Assembly (NCBI RefSeq): GCF_002245535.1
Contig: NZ_NKCN01000004.1
Span: 1-64,000 of the forward strand
Source: Mycobacterium lehmannii
Lineage (GTDB): Bacteria > Actinomycetota > Actinomycetes > Mycobacteriales > Mycobacteriaceae
Direction of reading: 5' to 3'
DNA: 64,000 nucleotides
Below are positions 51,712 to 59,770 of the stretch, in pieces; the stretch's first letter is position 1, and each line of letters opens with the position of its first letter. A program made the position numbers and the translations under genes. The notes below the pieces were generated by a model. That model saw nothing but the letters and a program-made list of their open reading frames with translations. It was not told where the DNA came from and made no database searches.

Positions 51712-52847
51712 CCCGCGCTCGTGACGGCGTCCCGTGCGGCGATATTGGCCTCGACGATCTTCATCCATTCCTCGCGCGGCCGGGTGGTGTCGATCTCGTA
51801 TTCGAAGCGGTCCACCATGTCCGGCGTCACGTCGGCGACGTCGACGTAGAACTGCTCGTACCAACGACGCAGTTGGTAGACGGGCCCGTCCTCCTCGCAC
51901 AGGAGCGGATTGTCGATGCGCGCCTTGTTCTTCCAGATGGCGACGTCCTGCTCGAAACCCATCTTCACGAAGTCGCCGAGACCGATCGCCGTTTGCATCG
52001 CGAGGTCCTCGGGCAGGTTCTCGGACTTCTTGACGATGATCCCGTACTGCAGCACGAAGGAGTTCTGGTCGATCGGATAGTGACAGTTGATCAGCACCGT
52101 CTTGTGATCGACGTCGGTGTAGTGATACGTCAGGTCGTCAATCATGAAGGACGGCCCGAAATACGATGCGACCGAGGTGGTTCCGAGCATCTGCGTCGGC
52201 CCCGGCTCGCCGAGATCGGGCCGGCCCGCGCTGTTCATGTACTGGGTCGCGACATGGCCTTCGAAAATGTTCTTGAAGTGCGTCGGCAGCGAGCCGTGGA
52301 TGTAGAAGAAGTGGGCCATGTCGACGACGTTGTCGATGATCTCGCGGCAGTTCGTGTTGACCACGGTCGTATACCAGTGCCAGTCGGTCCACTCGTCGCT
52401 TGTGGCGCCCTCGATGCGCGGGATCGTGACCTCCGGCGGCGGGGGGTTGCCCTCCGGGTCGTTCCAGATGAACAGCATGCCGTCCTGTTCGAGCGTGGTC
52501 CAGGTCGCGGTGCGGGCCAGCCGCGGCACTCGCTTGCTGTAGGGCACCTTCTTGCACCGACCGTCACCGCCCCAGCGCCAGTCGTGGAACGGGCACGCGA
52601 TCTCGTCGCCCTTGACCTCGCCCTGGCTCAGGTCGCCGCCCATGTGGCGGCAGTACCCGTCGAGGACGTTGAGGCGGCCGTCGCCGCCGCGGAACACCAC
52701 CAGCTTCTTGCCGAATGCGTAGACCTGGTGCGGCTTACCGTCACCGAACTCTCTGACCAGACCTAGGCAGTGCCAGCCTCGGGCGAACCGCGACGGCGCG
52801 GCCTCGGCCTCGATCTGGCGGACCTCGATGTCGGTGTCCATCGTCAT
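51708..52847 (-). CDS. kshA: 3-ketosteroid 9-alpha-monooxygenase oxygenase subunit (KshA-like)
   Basis: Rieske non-heme iron oxygenase (379 aa) collinear with mycobacterial KshA. The Rieske cluster ligands are Cys66, His68, Cys85 and His88 (CRHMGG and CPFHDW), and the mononuclear iron site lies in NVVDMAHFFYIHG (His179, His184) with a later Asp (FEQDVAIW). KshA hydroxylates C9 of 3-ketosteroids, which with KstD opens ring B. The reductase KshB is not in the window. The -10-like TAGAAC lies 6 bases before the ATG (leaderless). It is divergent from KstD with a shared operator-like site. Confidence 0.92.
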   Translation of the reverse strand: MTMDTDIEVRQIEAEAAPSRFARGWHCLGLVREFGDGKPHQVYAFGKKLVVFRGGDGRLNVLDGYCRHMGGDLSQGEVKGDEIACPFHDWRWGGDGRCKKVPYSKRVPRLARTATWTTLEQDGMLFIWNDPEGNPPPPEVTIPRIEGATSDEWTDWHWYTTVVNTNCREIIDNVVDMAHFFYIHGSLPTHFKNIFEGHVATQYMNSAGRPDLGEPGPTQMLGTTSVASYFGPSFMIDDLTYHYTDVDHKTVLINCHYPIDQNSFVLQYGIIVKKSENLPEDLAMQTAIGLGDFVKMGFEQDVAIWKNKARIDNPLLCEEDGPVYQLRRWYEQFYVDVADVTPDMVDRFEYEIDTTRPREEWMKIVEANIAARDAVTSAG

Positions 52848-52889
52848 ACCGCTGTTCTAGCAGCCCCACCGGCCCTGTTCACGGTTCTG

Positions 52890-52904
52890 TTCCGCTCATC
52901 AGGA
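52890..52904. promoter_or_regulatory. Degenerate operator motif between kshA and kstD
   Basis: TTCCGCTCATCAGGA is a weak match to the motif in sequence, but its centre (52897) is 50 bases from the kshA ATG (52847) and 51 bases from the kstD GTG (52948). TACGTT (52934-52939) is a -10-like element 8 bases before the GTG. Confidence 0.4.
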
Positions 52905-52947
52905 CATCGATACCGGCCCGCTGCCATCCGCTCTACGTTGATGGCTT

Positions 52948-54651
52948 GTGAACAGCGCGCACGCGGCGACGATCCCGGAGGGCCTGCCCGTAACCGATAC
53001 GACCGTCGATCTGGTGGTGGTCGGTTCCGGCACCGGTATGGCGGCAGCCCTTGCCGCTCATGAGCGCGGCCTGTCCGTGCTCATCGTCGAGAAATCGACC
53101 TATGTCGGAGGTTCCACCGCCAGGTCCGGCGGGGCGTTGTGGCTGCCTGCCAGCACGGTGATCAACGGCGACGGCGGCGCCGACACCGCGGAGCGGGCCA
53201 AGACCTATCTCGACGCCGTGGTCGACGGGACCGCGTCCTCCCAGCGCTCGGACGCATTCGTAGCCCACATCGGCGCAACCGTCGAGCTTCTGCGGCGTAC
53301 AACGCCGATGCGGCTGTTCTGGGCGAAGGAGTACTCGGACTACCACCCCGAGGCGCCCGGCGGCACCGCCGTCGGCCGCACGTGCGAATGCCGTCCCCTC
53401 GATTCGGCGATTCTGGGCCGGTACCGACCGCGCCTGCGGCCCGGCGTGATGGAGGCCAAGGTTCCGATCCCCACCACCGGCGCCGATTATCGATGGCTGA
53501 ACTTGATGTCGCGGATGCCGCGAAAGGGTCTGCCGGTCATCGCCAAGCGCCTCGGCCAGGGTGTGGGTGGTCTGCTGCTCAAGCGGCGTTACGTCGCCGG
53601 GGGTCAGGCGCTGGCCGCCGGTCTTTTCGCCGGTGTCTTGCGCGCGGGCATCCCCGTTTGGACCGACACCACGCTGCTCCGGCTCGTCGCCGACGGCGAT
53701 CGGGTGAGCGGCGTGGTGCTGAGCCATGCGGGCGCGAACGTCACCGTGTCCGCGCGCCGCGGTGTCGTGCTCGCGGCGGGTGGTTTCGACCACCAGATGG
53801 ACATGCGGTGGAAATTCCAATCGGAATTTCTCGGCGAGCATGCCAGCCTCGGGGCCGAAACGAACACCGGCGATGCCATCCGCCTCGCCCAGGACGTCGG
53901 CGCTGCAACCGATCTGATGGATCAGGCGTGGTGGTTCCCCGCCGTCGCCGCACTGCCCGGTGCAGAGCCCAAGGTGATGCTGGCGGAGCGGTCGCTTCCC
54001 GGATCGATCATCGTCGACCAGACCGGAAGTCGGTTCGTCAACGAGGCGACCGACTACATGACGTTCGGACAGCGGCTCCTCGAGCGTGAACGTGCGGGCA
54101 ATCCGGTCGAATCGATGTGGATCGTGTTCGATCAGGGCTATCGCAACAGCTATGTCTTTGCCGCCGAGTTGTTCCCACGGATGGCGATACCCAAGCGCTG
54201 GTATGACGCCGGCATCGCGCACCGCGCCGAATCGATCGCCGAACTCGCACCCAAGATGAACCTCGACGGGTCGGCCCTCACCTCGACCGTCCAGCGCTTC
54301 AACGAAAACGCAGGCGCGGGTGTCGACCCGGACTTCCTGCGCGGGGCAAGCGCCTACGACCGCTACTACGGCGACCCGACGGTCACGCCGAACCCCAACT
54401 TGCGCCCACTGGATCGCGGACCCTTCTACGCCGTCAAGATGGTGCTGAGCGATCTCGGCACGTGTGGCGGCTTGCGCGTCGACGACCGCGCCCGGGTGCT
54501 ACGAGAGGACGGCGGCACGATCGACGGGTTGTATGCGATCGGCAACACCGCCGCCAACGCGTTCGGTGCCACCTATCCCGGAGCGGGCGCGACGATCGCG
54601 CAGGGTCTGGTGTACGGCTACATCGCCGCCGCGGACGCCGCCGACCGGTGA
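52948..54651 (+). CDS. kstD: 3-ketosteroid delta-1-dehydrogenase (KstD)
   Basis: FAD-dependent dehydrogenase (567 aa) with GSGTGM near residues 26-31, the substrate-domain ending VQRFNENAGAGVDPDF, and the KstD-specific C-terminal segment FGATYPGAGATIAQG that holds the conserved Tyr and Gly of the active site. KstD introduces the C1-C2 double bond into 3-ketosteroids; with KshA it causes ring B opening. The GTG start is leaderless by promoter spacing. It is divergent from kshA, which supports a steroid-type substrate for the region. Confidence 0.9.
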   Translation: MNSAHAATIPEGLPVTDTTVDLVVVGSGTGMAAALAAHERGLSVLIVEKSTYVGGSTARSGGALWLPASTVINGDGGADTAERAKTYLDAVVDGTASSQRSDAFVAHIGATVELLRRTTPMRLFWAKEYSDYHPEAPGGTAVGRTCECRPLDSAILGRYRPRLRPGVMEAKVPIPTTGADYRWLNLMSRMPRKGLPVIAKRLGQGVGGLLLKRRYVAGGQALAAGLFAGVLRAGIPVWTDTTLLRLVADGDRVSGVVLSHAGANVTVSARRGVVLAAGGFDHQMDMRWKFQSEFLGEHASLGAETNTGDAIRLAQDVGAATDLMDQAWWFPAVAALPGAEPKVMLAERSLPGSIIVDQTGSRFVNEATDYMTFGQRLLERERAGNPVESMWIVFDQGYRNSYVFAAELFPRMAIPKRWYDAGIAHRAESIAELAPKMNLDGSALTSTVQRFNENAGAGVDPDFLRGASAYDRYYGDPTVTPNPNLRPLDRGPFYAVKMVLSDLGTCGGLRVDDRARVLREDGGTIDGLYAIGNTAANAFGATYPGAGATIAQGLVYGYIAAADAADR

Positions 54652-54655
54652 CCGA

Positions 54656-55324
54656 TCAGTCGTCGGCCTCGGCCTTCTTTTCGATCTCGTACCAGTATTC
54701 GGTTGCGGGCCAGGGAATCTGGGTGCCCGGTTCGATTCCGGCGTCGGCGAAGACGGCTTCGGCCTCGTCCAGTTCTTTGAGCATCTTCAACGCGAGTTCG
54801 CGTTCGGCGGCGTAATACCTCTCGGCCCACTGCAAGGCGACCTTCGCATACGCCCATGACGGCTCCACGCCTGCCCACTTGGCGTCCTTGGCGGCCTTGC
54901 GCTGCATGTCATCGGCGTAGGCGACGTGCTCCTGCAGAATCTCCTTGAGCCTTGCCGGATCGGTGAGATGTCCGAACGTCACGCGCAGCAACGGGTTGTG
55001 CTTGAGCACCGGCGGATCGACCGGAGATTCGTTGGCCCACTTCCGCACCGCCTCGAGTCCGGCCGGGGTGATCCTGTACAGCCGACGGTTGCGGGTGCCA
55101 CCGGTGCTCTCGACGCGCGATGACAGCAGTCCCACCCGCTCCAGCTTTTTCAGCTCTGAGTAGATCTGGCTGTAGGCGGGGCTCCCGTAGAAGAACCGCA
55201 TGCTCCATTCGATCCACTTGCGGATGTCATAGCCCGACAGTTCGTGTTCGTACGACAGCATGCCCAGCAACGCCCAACTGGTCGCAGCCAGATTCGGCTT
55301 CGCGTCGGACGTGCTTTTCGCCAT
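54656..55324 (-). CDS. PadR-family transcriptional regulator
   Basis: A 222-aa PadR regulator: N-terminal winged helix (LLGMLSYEHELSGYDIRKWI... with SQIYSELKKLERVGLL and RLYRITPAGLEAVRKW, to about residue 90) and a C-terminal Vir-type dimerisation region. It is convergent with kstD (4 bases apart) and divergent from a thioesterase. TAGGCT (55336-55331) lies 6 bases before the ATG, so the mRNA is probably leaderless. It could be a local repressor responding to a phenolic or steroid intermediate. Confidence 0.86.
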   Translation of the reverse strand: MAKSTSDAKPNLAATSWALLGMLSYEHELSGYDIRKWIEWSMRFFYGSPAYSQIYSELKKLERVGLLSSRVESTGGTRNRRLYRITPAGLEAVRKWANESPVDPPVLKHNPLLRVTFGHLTDPARLKEILQEHVAYADDMQRKAAKDAKWAGVEPSWAYAKVALQWAERYYAAERELALKMLKELDEAEAVFADAGIEPGTQIPWPATEYWYEIEKKAEADD

Positions 55325-55366
55325 TCGGTCAGCCTAACAACGGCAGCTCGAACCGCTCGTCCAACG

Positions 55367-55401
55367 CACCACTGGCCGGGATACCGCCTTGCGGAGGCGG
55401 T
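55367..55401. promoter_or_regulatory. Operator motif and hairpin between PadR and thioesterase genes
   Basis: The motif CACCACTGGCCGGGA (55367-55381), with central G at 55374, is 50 bases from ATG 55324 (minus) and 50 bases from ATG 55424 (plus). Directly beside it is a 7-bp inverted repeat ACCGCCT/AGGCGGT (55383-55401), which could be a PadR site. Confidence 0.55.
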
Positions 55402-55423
55402 GAGGTATACCCACCCTGAACCC

Positions 55424-56020
55424 ATGGCCGGCTCCGAACTCGACGATCTGCGTGCCGTGTACGAACCCTTGGCGCAAGCGGTGCGCCGACTCGTCGACGT
55501 CACGATCCGCACCACAGCGGATGCAGCGACCGTCGAAGCGGTGAAGAACCGGATCGATTGCGCTAGTGACGAACTCAGTACATCTCTGCTTGGCGACTCG
55601 TTCGGTCTGCAACACACCCGCGACGGCGAGGCGATGGTCTGGGGCAACGTCGTCATCGGGGTGCGCAACCCGTCCGCTCCGCCGCTGGTGGTCCACCACG
55701 ACACCGACGGCCGAGTCTGGGCCGAATTCACGCTCGGCGCCGCATTCGAGGGTCCCCCGGGACATGTCCACGGTGGAGTCTGCGCGATGTTGCTCGACCA
55801 CGTGCTCGGCGCCACGGCGCACAAACCGGGCAAGCCGGCGGTGACGGGCACGCTGACCACGCGCTACCGGCGCGGGACCCGGCTCGGGCACCCGCTGCGC
55901 GCGCAGGCCTGGGTCGAACGGATCGAGGGTGCGAAGACGTTCGCCGTCGGGCATATCGCCGACGCCGACGGCGTCACCGTCGAAGCCGACGGTGTCTTCA
56001 TCCATCCGCGAGTTCCGTGA
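55424..56020 (+). CDS. Hotdog-fold thioesterase (PaaI family)
   Basis: A 198-aa protein with a PaaI/4HBT hotdog domain in the second half: GPPGHVHGGVCAMLLDHVLG (about residues 109-128) is the typical HGG acyl-CoA thioesterase motif, followed by GTLTTRYRRGTRLG. The N-terminal 60 residues are helical and less conserved. It probably hydrolyses an acyl-CoA intermediate or clears stalled CoA esters during degradation. It shares a promoter region with the PadR regulator. Confidence 0.82.
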   Translation: MAGSELDDLRAVYEPLAQAVRRLVDVTIRTTADAATVEAVKNRIDCASDELSTSLLGDSFGLQHTRDGEAMVWGNVVIGVRNPSAPPLVVHHDTDGRVWAEFTLGAAFEGPPGHVHGGVCAMLLDHVLGATAHKPGKPAVTGTLTTRYRRGTRLGHPLRAQAWVERIEGAKTFAVGHIADADGVTVEADGVFIHPRVP

Positions 56021-56048
56021 CGCCTCGCTGTGTCAGGCATTCGAGCCA

Positions 56049-56747
56049 TCACCGGTTTCTGTCGGCCAGCCATTCGCGTTGTCGACGGATGAAGCGCGCG
56101 TCGACGGCGGCGCCGTGACCAGGGACGTAGATCGCCTCCTCGCCTCCGATCGCCAGTAACCGGTCGAGCGTCGCCGGCCAGGCGTCGAGGTCGGAATCCT
56201 CATCGACACACGGATCCCCGGACTCCTCGACGAGGTCACCGCAGAACAGCACCGGTTGGCTCAGATCCGTCACCGCCGCGATCAGGTCGTGGTCGGTGTG
56301 CCCGCGACCGGGGTGGCTGATCGATACCGTCGGTCCGCCGAGGTCGACGACGGCCTCCCACACCTGTTGGTCGGGTTCACGCAGGGCGCCGATCGCCGCG
56401 TCCACCTCGTCACCGTCGGCGCCGTGCCGTAACGCGTCGGCGCGCAGATGGTCCTTGCTGGTGGTCATGGTTTCGGCCACCGGCGGTGCGCAGTACACCT
56501 GCGCACCGACGAACACGCCAGATCCGAGGACGTGATCGAAGTGTTTGTGCGTCAGAAGTAAATGCCGCACCTGATGTTCGGCGAGTTCGGTGACGTCGGC
56601 GCTGATGGCGCGCCCCTCGGTCAGCGTGCTGCCCGTATCGATCAGCATGCCGCCGTCACGCCCGACGACCAACCCGACGGTGACATCGAGGAACGGCAGC
56701 CGGGTGTGAAACACCCCGTCAGCCAGCCGGTCCCATCGAAAGTTCAC
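56049..56747 (-). CDS. Metallo-beta-lactamase-fold hydrolase
   Basis: A 232-aa MBL-fold protein with the full zinc motif THKHFDH, a [11 protein letters not shown] segment with the next His, a [10 protein letters not shown] metal-bridging Asp and a final VPGHG. It is near the glyoxalase II-like or quinoprotein-relay-type MBL hydrolases. The ATG overlaps the xylulokinase stop by 4 bases. It lies just outside the region with the recurrent operator motif. Substrate unknown. Confidence 0.82.
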   Translation of the reverse strand: MNFRWDRLADGVFHTRLPFLDVTVGLVVGRDGGMLIDTGSTLTEGRAISADVTELAEHQVRHLLLTHKHFDHVLGSGVFVGAQVYCAPPVAETMTTSKDHLRADALRHGADGDEVDAAIGALREPDQQVWEAVVDLGGPTVSISHPGRGHTDHDLIAAVTDLSQPVLFCGDLVEESGDPCVDEDSDLDAWPATLDRLLAIGGEEAIYVPGHGAAVDARFIRRQREWLADRNR

Positions 56748-58141
56748 TGCCCCAACGTAAGCGGCTGCGCTGCTCGATACTGGTCGAGCACCGACGGTGT
56801 GGGATCCGCACGGTAGGTCGCGGTGTCACCAAGCGTCCACGTCGGCGCCGCGTCCGCCTGCGACAAGGTCCAGGCGGCCTGCCTGGCCGCACCGAGCGCC
56901 ACGTACTCCGCGGGTACGGGCACCTGTACGGCCGTCCCCAGAATCGCTGGCGCGATCTGTCGCACCGCCTCCGAACGCGCCCCTCCGCCCGTCAACATGA
57001 TGCGCTGCACTTGAACACCGTGCGCCCTGATCTTGTCGATGCAGTACGCCATCGAGCACAACAACCCCTCGACAGCGGCCCGGGCGACATTGGCGGGCAG
57101 GAGGTTTCGCGTGGTCACGCCGTGCAGGGCCCCGGCGGCGGCGGGCAGGTTCGGTGATCGCTCCCCCTCCAGGTACGGCACCAGCGTGAGCCCGTCTGCG
57201 CCGGCCCGCGCCGACAGCGCCAGGCCGTCGAGTTCGTCGAACTCTACGGCCAACATCCTGGCAACGGCCGCGAGCACGGGAGCACCGTTGAGGGTGCACA
57301 CCAACGGCAACTGGTTTCCGGTGGCGTCCGCGAAACCGGCGACGATGCCCTCCGGATCCCGAGGTGCGACCGTTCCGACGGCGCTGACCACCCCGGAGGT
57401 TCCCAACGACACGACGCAATCGCTTTGCCCGGCGCTCAGCCCGAGCGCCGCTGCCGCGTTGTCGCCCGCGCCCGGGCCCAACAGCGCGCCCGTCGTCGAG
57501 TGCCCGGCCGGTGCGGACGGTCCGAGCACCGGCGGGACGAGTGGTCTCCTCCCGCGCATGGCCATCTCGAGTAGGTCGATGTCGTAGTGGCCGGTCGCCG
57601 ACGAGAAGTACCCCGTACCGCTGGCGTCGCTGCGGTCCGTGCGGAGGTCGCCGAGGTCGGAAGACCCGCTGAGCCGCCAGGTGAGCCAATCGTGTGGAAG
57701 ACACACCGCCGCGGTCGCCTCCGCGTGGGTGGGTTCATCATCGGCAAGCCAGCGCAGCTTCGTCGCGGTGATCGACGCGACCGGCACCACGCCCACACGC
57801 GCGGCCCACTCCTGCGGGCCGCCCAGCTCATCAACCAGGTCGACGGCGGCCGCGCTCGACCGAACATCGTTCCACAGCAGCGCATCTCGCACTATCCGCC
57901 CGTCGTCGTCCAGGCAGATCATTCCGTGCTGCTGCGCCCCCACCGAGATCGCCGCCACGTCGTCCAACCCGCCCGCCGCCGAGACAGCGGCCTGCAAAGC
58001 CGACCACCACGACTGGGGATCGACCTCGGTGCCGTCCGGGTGCGGGGCCGAACCCGACCGGACCACCGACCCGGTCTCGGCATCACAGACGATCACCTTG
58101 CAGGACTGAGTGGATGAATCTATTCCCGCGACGAGCGCCAC
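56744..58141 (-). CDS. xylB: Xylulokinase (FGGY family)
   Basis: FGGY carbohydrate kinase (465 aa) with the N-terminal phosphate motif [10 protein letters not shown], an [15 protein letters not shown] segment typical of xylulokinase, and the C-terminal ATP site [14 protein letters not shown]. It would phosphorylate D-xylulose to xylulose 5-phosphate. GTG 58141 is used, because residues before it have no family similarity. No isomerase or sugar transporter accompanies it, so the exact sugar is uncertain. Confidence 0.84.
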   Translation of the reverse strand: MALVAGIDSSTQSCKVIVCDAETGSVVRSGSAPHPDGTEVDPQSWWSALQAAVSAAGGLDDVAAISVGAQQHGMICLDDDGRIVRDALLWNDVRSSAAAVDLVDELGGPQEWAARVGVVPVASITATKLRWLADDEPTHAEATAAVCLPHDWLTWRLSGSSDLGDLRTDRSDASGTGYFSSATGHYDIDLLEMAMRGRRPLVPPVLGPSAPAGHSTTGALLGPGAGDNAAAALGLSAGQSDCVVSLGTSGVVSAVGTVAPRDPEGIVAGFADATGNQLPLVCTLNGAPVLAAVARMLAVEFDELDGLALSARAGADGLTLVPYLEGERSPNLPAAAGALHGVTTRNLLPANVARAAVEGLLCSMAYCIDKIRAHGVQVQRIMLTGGGARSEAVRQIAPAILGTAVQVPVPAEYVALGAARQAAWTLSQADAAPTWTLGDTATYRADPTPSVLDQYRAAQPLTLGQ

Positions 58142-58176
58142 CTTCGCCAACCTACTCCGGCAGCGCCGGCCACAAA

Positions 58177-58201
58177 CCGCGGTTCGATCGACCAACCGCG
58201 G
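58177..58201. promoter_or_regulatory. Inverted repeat in the xylulokinase divergent promoter
   Basis: CCGCGGTT (58177-58184) and AACCGCGG (58194-58201) with a 9-base spacer, about 35 bases from the start codons on each side. Candidate operator or hairpin; no regulator gene is adjacent. Confidence 0.4.
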
Positions 58202-58222
58202 CGCCGGCTGCCAGAATCAGGT

Positions 58223-58726
58223 GTGCACTCGGAGCGCCCCGACCTGGCAGGGCCTGACGGTTACCACCGCGACGAGACGGAAGCCCAACGGCTGGACCGC
58301 AATTGGTCCAGCTTGCTGCAGGAGCTACGGGTGGCTCAGACGGGTGTCCAGCTGCTCACGGGCTTCCTGCTGATCTTGCCGTTCACCGACCACTTCTCCG
58401 ATCTCGACGGTGTCATGCGGACCGTCTACCTGGTGACGGTGGCCTGCTCGATCGGGGCGACGGTCCTGCTGATCGCTCCGGTGAGTATGCACCGGCTGTT
58501 GTTCCGTCGGCACCGCATGCGGACGTTGGTGTCGACGGCGCACTCCTTCGCCATCACCGGCACGCTGCTCCTCGGCTTCGCGCTCGCCGGCGTGGCGACC
58601 ATCATCTTCGACGCCGTCGCCGACCGGGTGGCGGCATGGATCGCCGGGGGCGGCGTGCTGGTCGCGCTCATCGTGTTCTGGTATCTCGTGCCGCTGCGAC
58701 ACCGCACTCCCCGCGATGCCTCGTAA
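58223..58726 (+). CDS. Small four-helix membrane protein (DUF6328-like)
   Basis: A 167-aa membrane protein with four predicted helices (about residues 45-57, 67-85, 105-128 and 137-155) and a polar N-terminus (YHRDETEAQRLDRNWSSLLQELRV), the look of the actinobacterial DUF6328 family. The start is GTG 58223 with no ribosome site. Function unknown. A DoxX-type membrane protein follows 39 bases later. Confidence 0.72.
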   Translation: MHSERPDLAGPDGYHRDETEAQRLDRNWSSLLQELRVAQTGVQLLTGFLLILPFTDHFSDLDGVMRTVYLVTVACSIGATVLLIAPVSMHRLLFRRHRMRTLVSTAHSFAITGTLLLGFALAGVATIIFDAVADRVAAWIAGGGVLVALIVFWYLVPLRHRTPRDAS

Positions 58727-58765
58727 CGACGTTTGCGTCCCCGTTCGCCTGGGAACACCTCGCGC

Positions 58766-59707
58766 ATGTTGATTCGACGTATCGCGCGCCCGATGCTGTC
58801 AGCAGCCTTCATCGCCAGAGGCGTCGAGGCCCTACGCAGCCCGAAACCCGCGGCCGACGCCGCACGCCCGACGCTGGAGGGTCTGAGCAAACTGCCGGAC
58901 CCGGTCGGCACCAACGTTCCGACCAACGCCGAGACCGTCGCCCGCGCCACGGCCGCCGTCCAGATCGGCGGTGGCCTGCTGCTGGCCACCGGCAAACTAC
59001 CCCGGCTCGCCTCTGCCGCGCTCGCACTGAGCGTGGTACCGGGCAGCCTTGGCGGACATACGTTCTGGAGTGAGACAGACCCCGAACGCAAGGCCGAAGA
59101 ACGGCGTGCGTTCATCACCGACGTGAGCTTGATCGGTGGGCTGATCATCGCCGCGGTCGACACCGAGGGCAAACCCTCGATCGGTTGGCGCGGTCGACGG
59201 GCGGCCCACAAGGTGTCCGAAGCGGTCAGCACGGCGTTGCCCGTCGGGGCGGCGGCCGGTGGCACTCTCGCCGACAGCGCGTTGGCCGACAAGGTCGGTC
59301 ACGGCCTGCAGGTCGGCGCCGAACGCGGCCGCGAGTTCGCCCACGTCGCCCGCGAGCGCGGCGCCGAACTGGCCGAGGTCGCCCGCGAACGCGGACCCGA
59401 ACTCGCCGAACGGGCCCGCAAACGGGGTGCCGAACTGGCCGACGTCGCCCGCGACCGCGCGCCCGAACTCGCTGAGGTGGCGCGCAAGCGCGGATCGGTA
59501 CTCGCCGACGTCGCGCGGGAACGCAGCTCGGAGTGGGCCGACGTCGCCCGCGACCGCGCGCCCGAACTGGCCGAGACGGCGCGCGAACGTGCGACGGAGT
59601 TGGCCGAGACGGCCCGCAAGCAAGCCGACACGGCACGCAAACAGGCCGAGACGGCCCGCAAGCAGGCACGCAAAGAGGCCAAGCGCCAGCAGCGCAAGCT
59701 TCGCTGA
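58766..59707 (+). CDS. DoxX-family membrane protein with C-terminal 11-residue repeats
   Basis: A 313-aa protein. Residues 1-135 resemble the actinobacterial DoxX family (SAAFIARGVEAL, VQIGGGLLLATGKLPRLASAALA, LIGGLIIAAVDTEGKPS). Residues 195-282 are eight exact-length 11-residue repeats (A-R-x-R-x-x-E-L-A-x-x type), then three 7-residue ARKQAxT units and a basic tail. The repeats should form a long charged amphipathic helix or coiled coil that may lie on the membrane or bind nucleic acid. Start ATG 58766; the longer frame upstream is not DoxX-like. Confidence 0.78.
   Translation: MLIRRIARPMLSAAFIARGVEALRSPKPAADAARPTLEGLSKLPDPVGTNVPTNAETVARATAAVQIGGGLLLATGKLPRLASAALALSVVPGSLGGHTFWSETDPERKAEERRAFITDVSLIGGLIIAAVDTEGKPSIGWRGRRAAHKVSEAVSTALPVGAAAGGTLADSALADKVGHGLQVGAERGREFAHVARERGAELAEVARERGPELAERARKRGAELADVARDRAPELAEVARKRGSVLADVARERSSEWADVARDRAPELAETARERATELAETARKQADTARKQAETARKQARKEAKRQQRKLR
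59348..59611 (+). repeat. Tandem 33-bp repeat inside the DoxX-type gene
   Basis: Eight in-frame 33-base units coding for 11-residue repeats such as ARERGAELAEV and ARDRAPELAEV, followed by shorter 21-base units. Units vary at several positions, so they are not recent identical copies. Arrays of this kind can change copy number between strains. Confidence 0.8.
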
Positions 59708-59770
59708 GGTTTCCACCGAGCGATCGGAAAGCGCCCCTGATCGGTCGGGGTCGCCGGTACATTGACTCGG

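Noticed and set aside
14347..56020. Cholesterol-regulon KstR sites
   Set aside because: I looked in the intergenic regions for AACAnGTT-type KstR palindromes (as I remember them) and saw none; the recurrent motif is different. A computed scan would settle this.
59348..59665. A direct repeat array that could suggest a CRISPR
   Set aside because: Units are 33 bases, contiguous, in frame and without unique spacers; they encode an 11-residue protein repeat.
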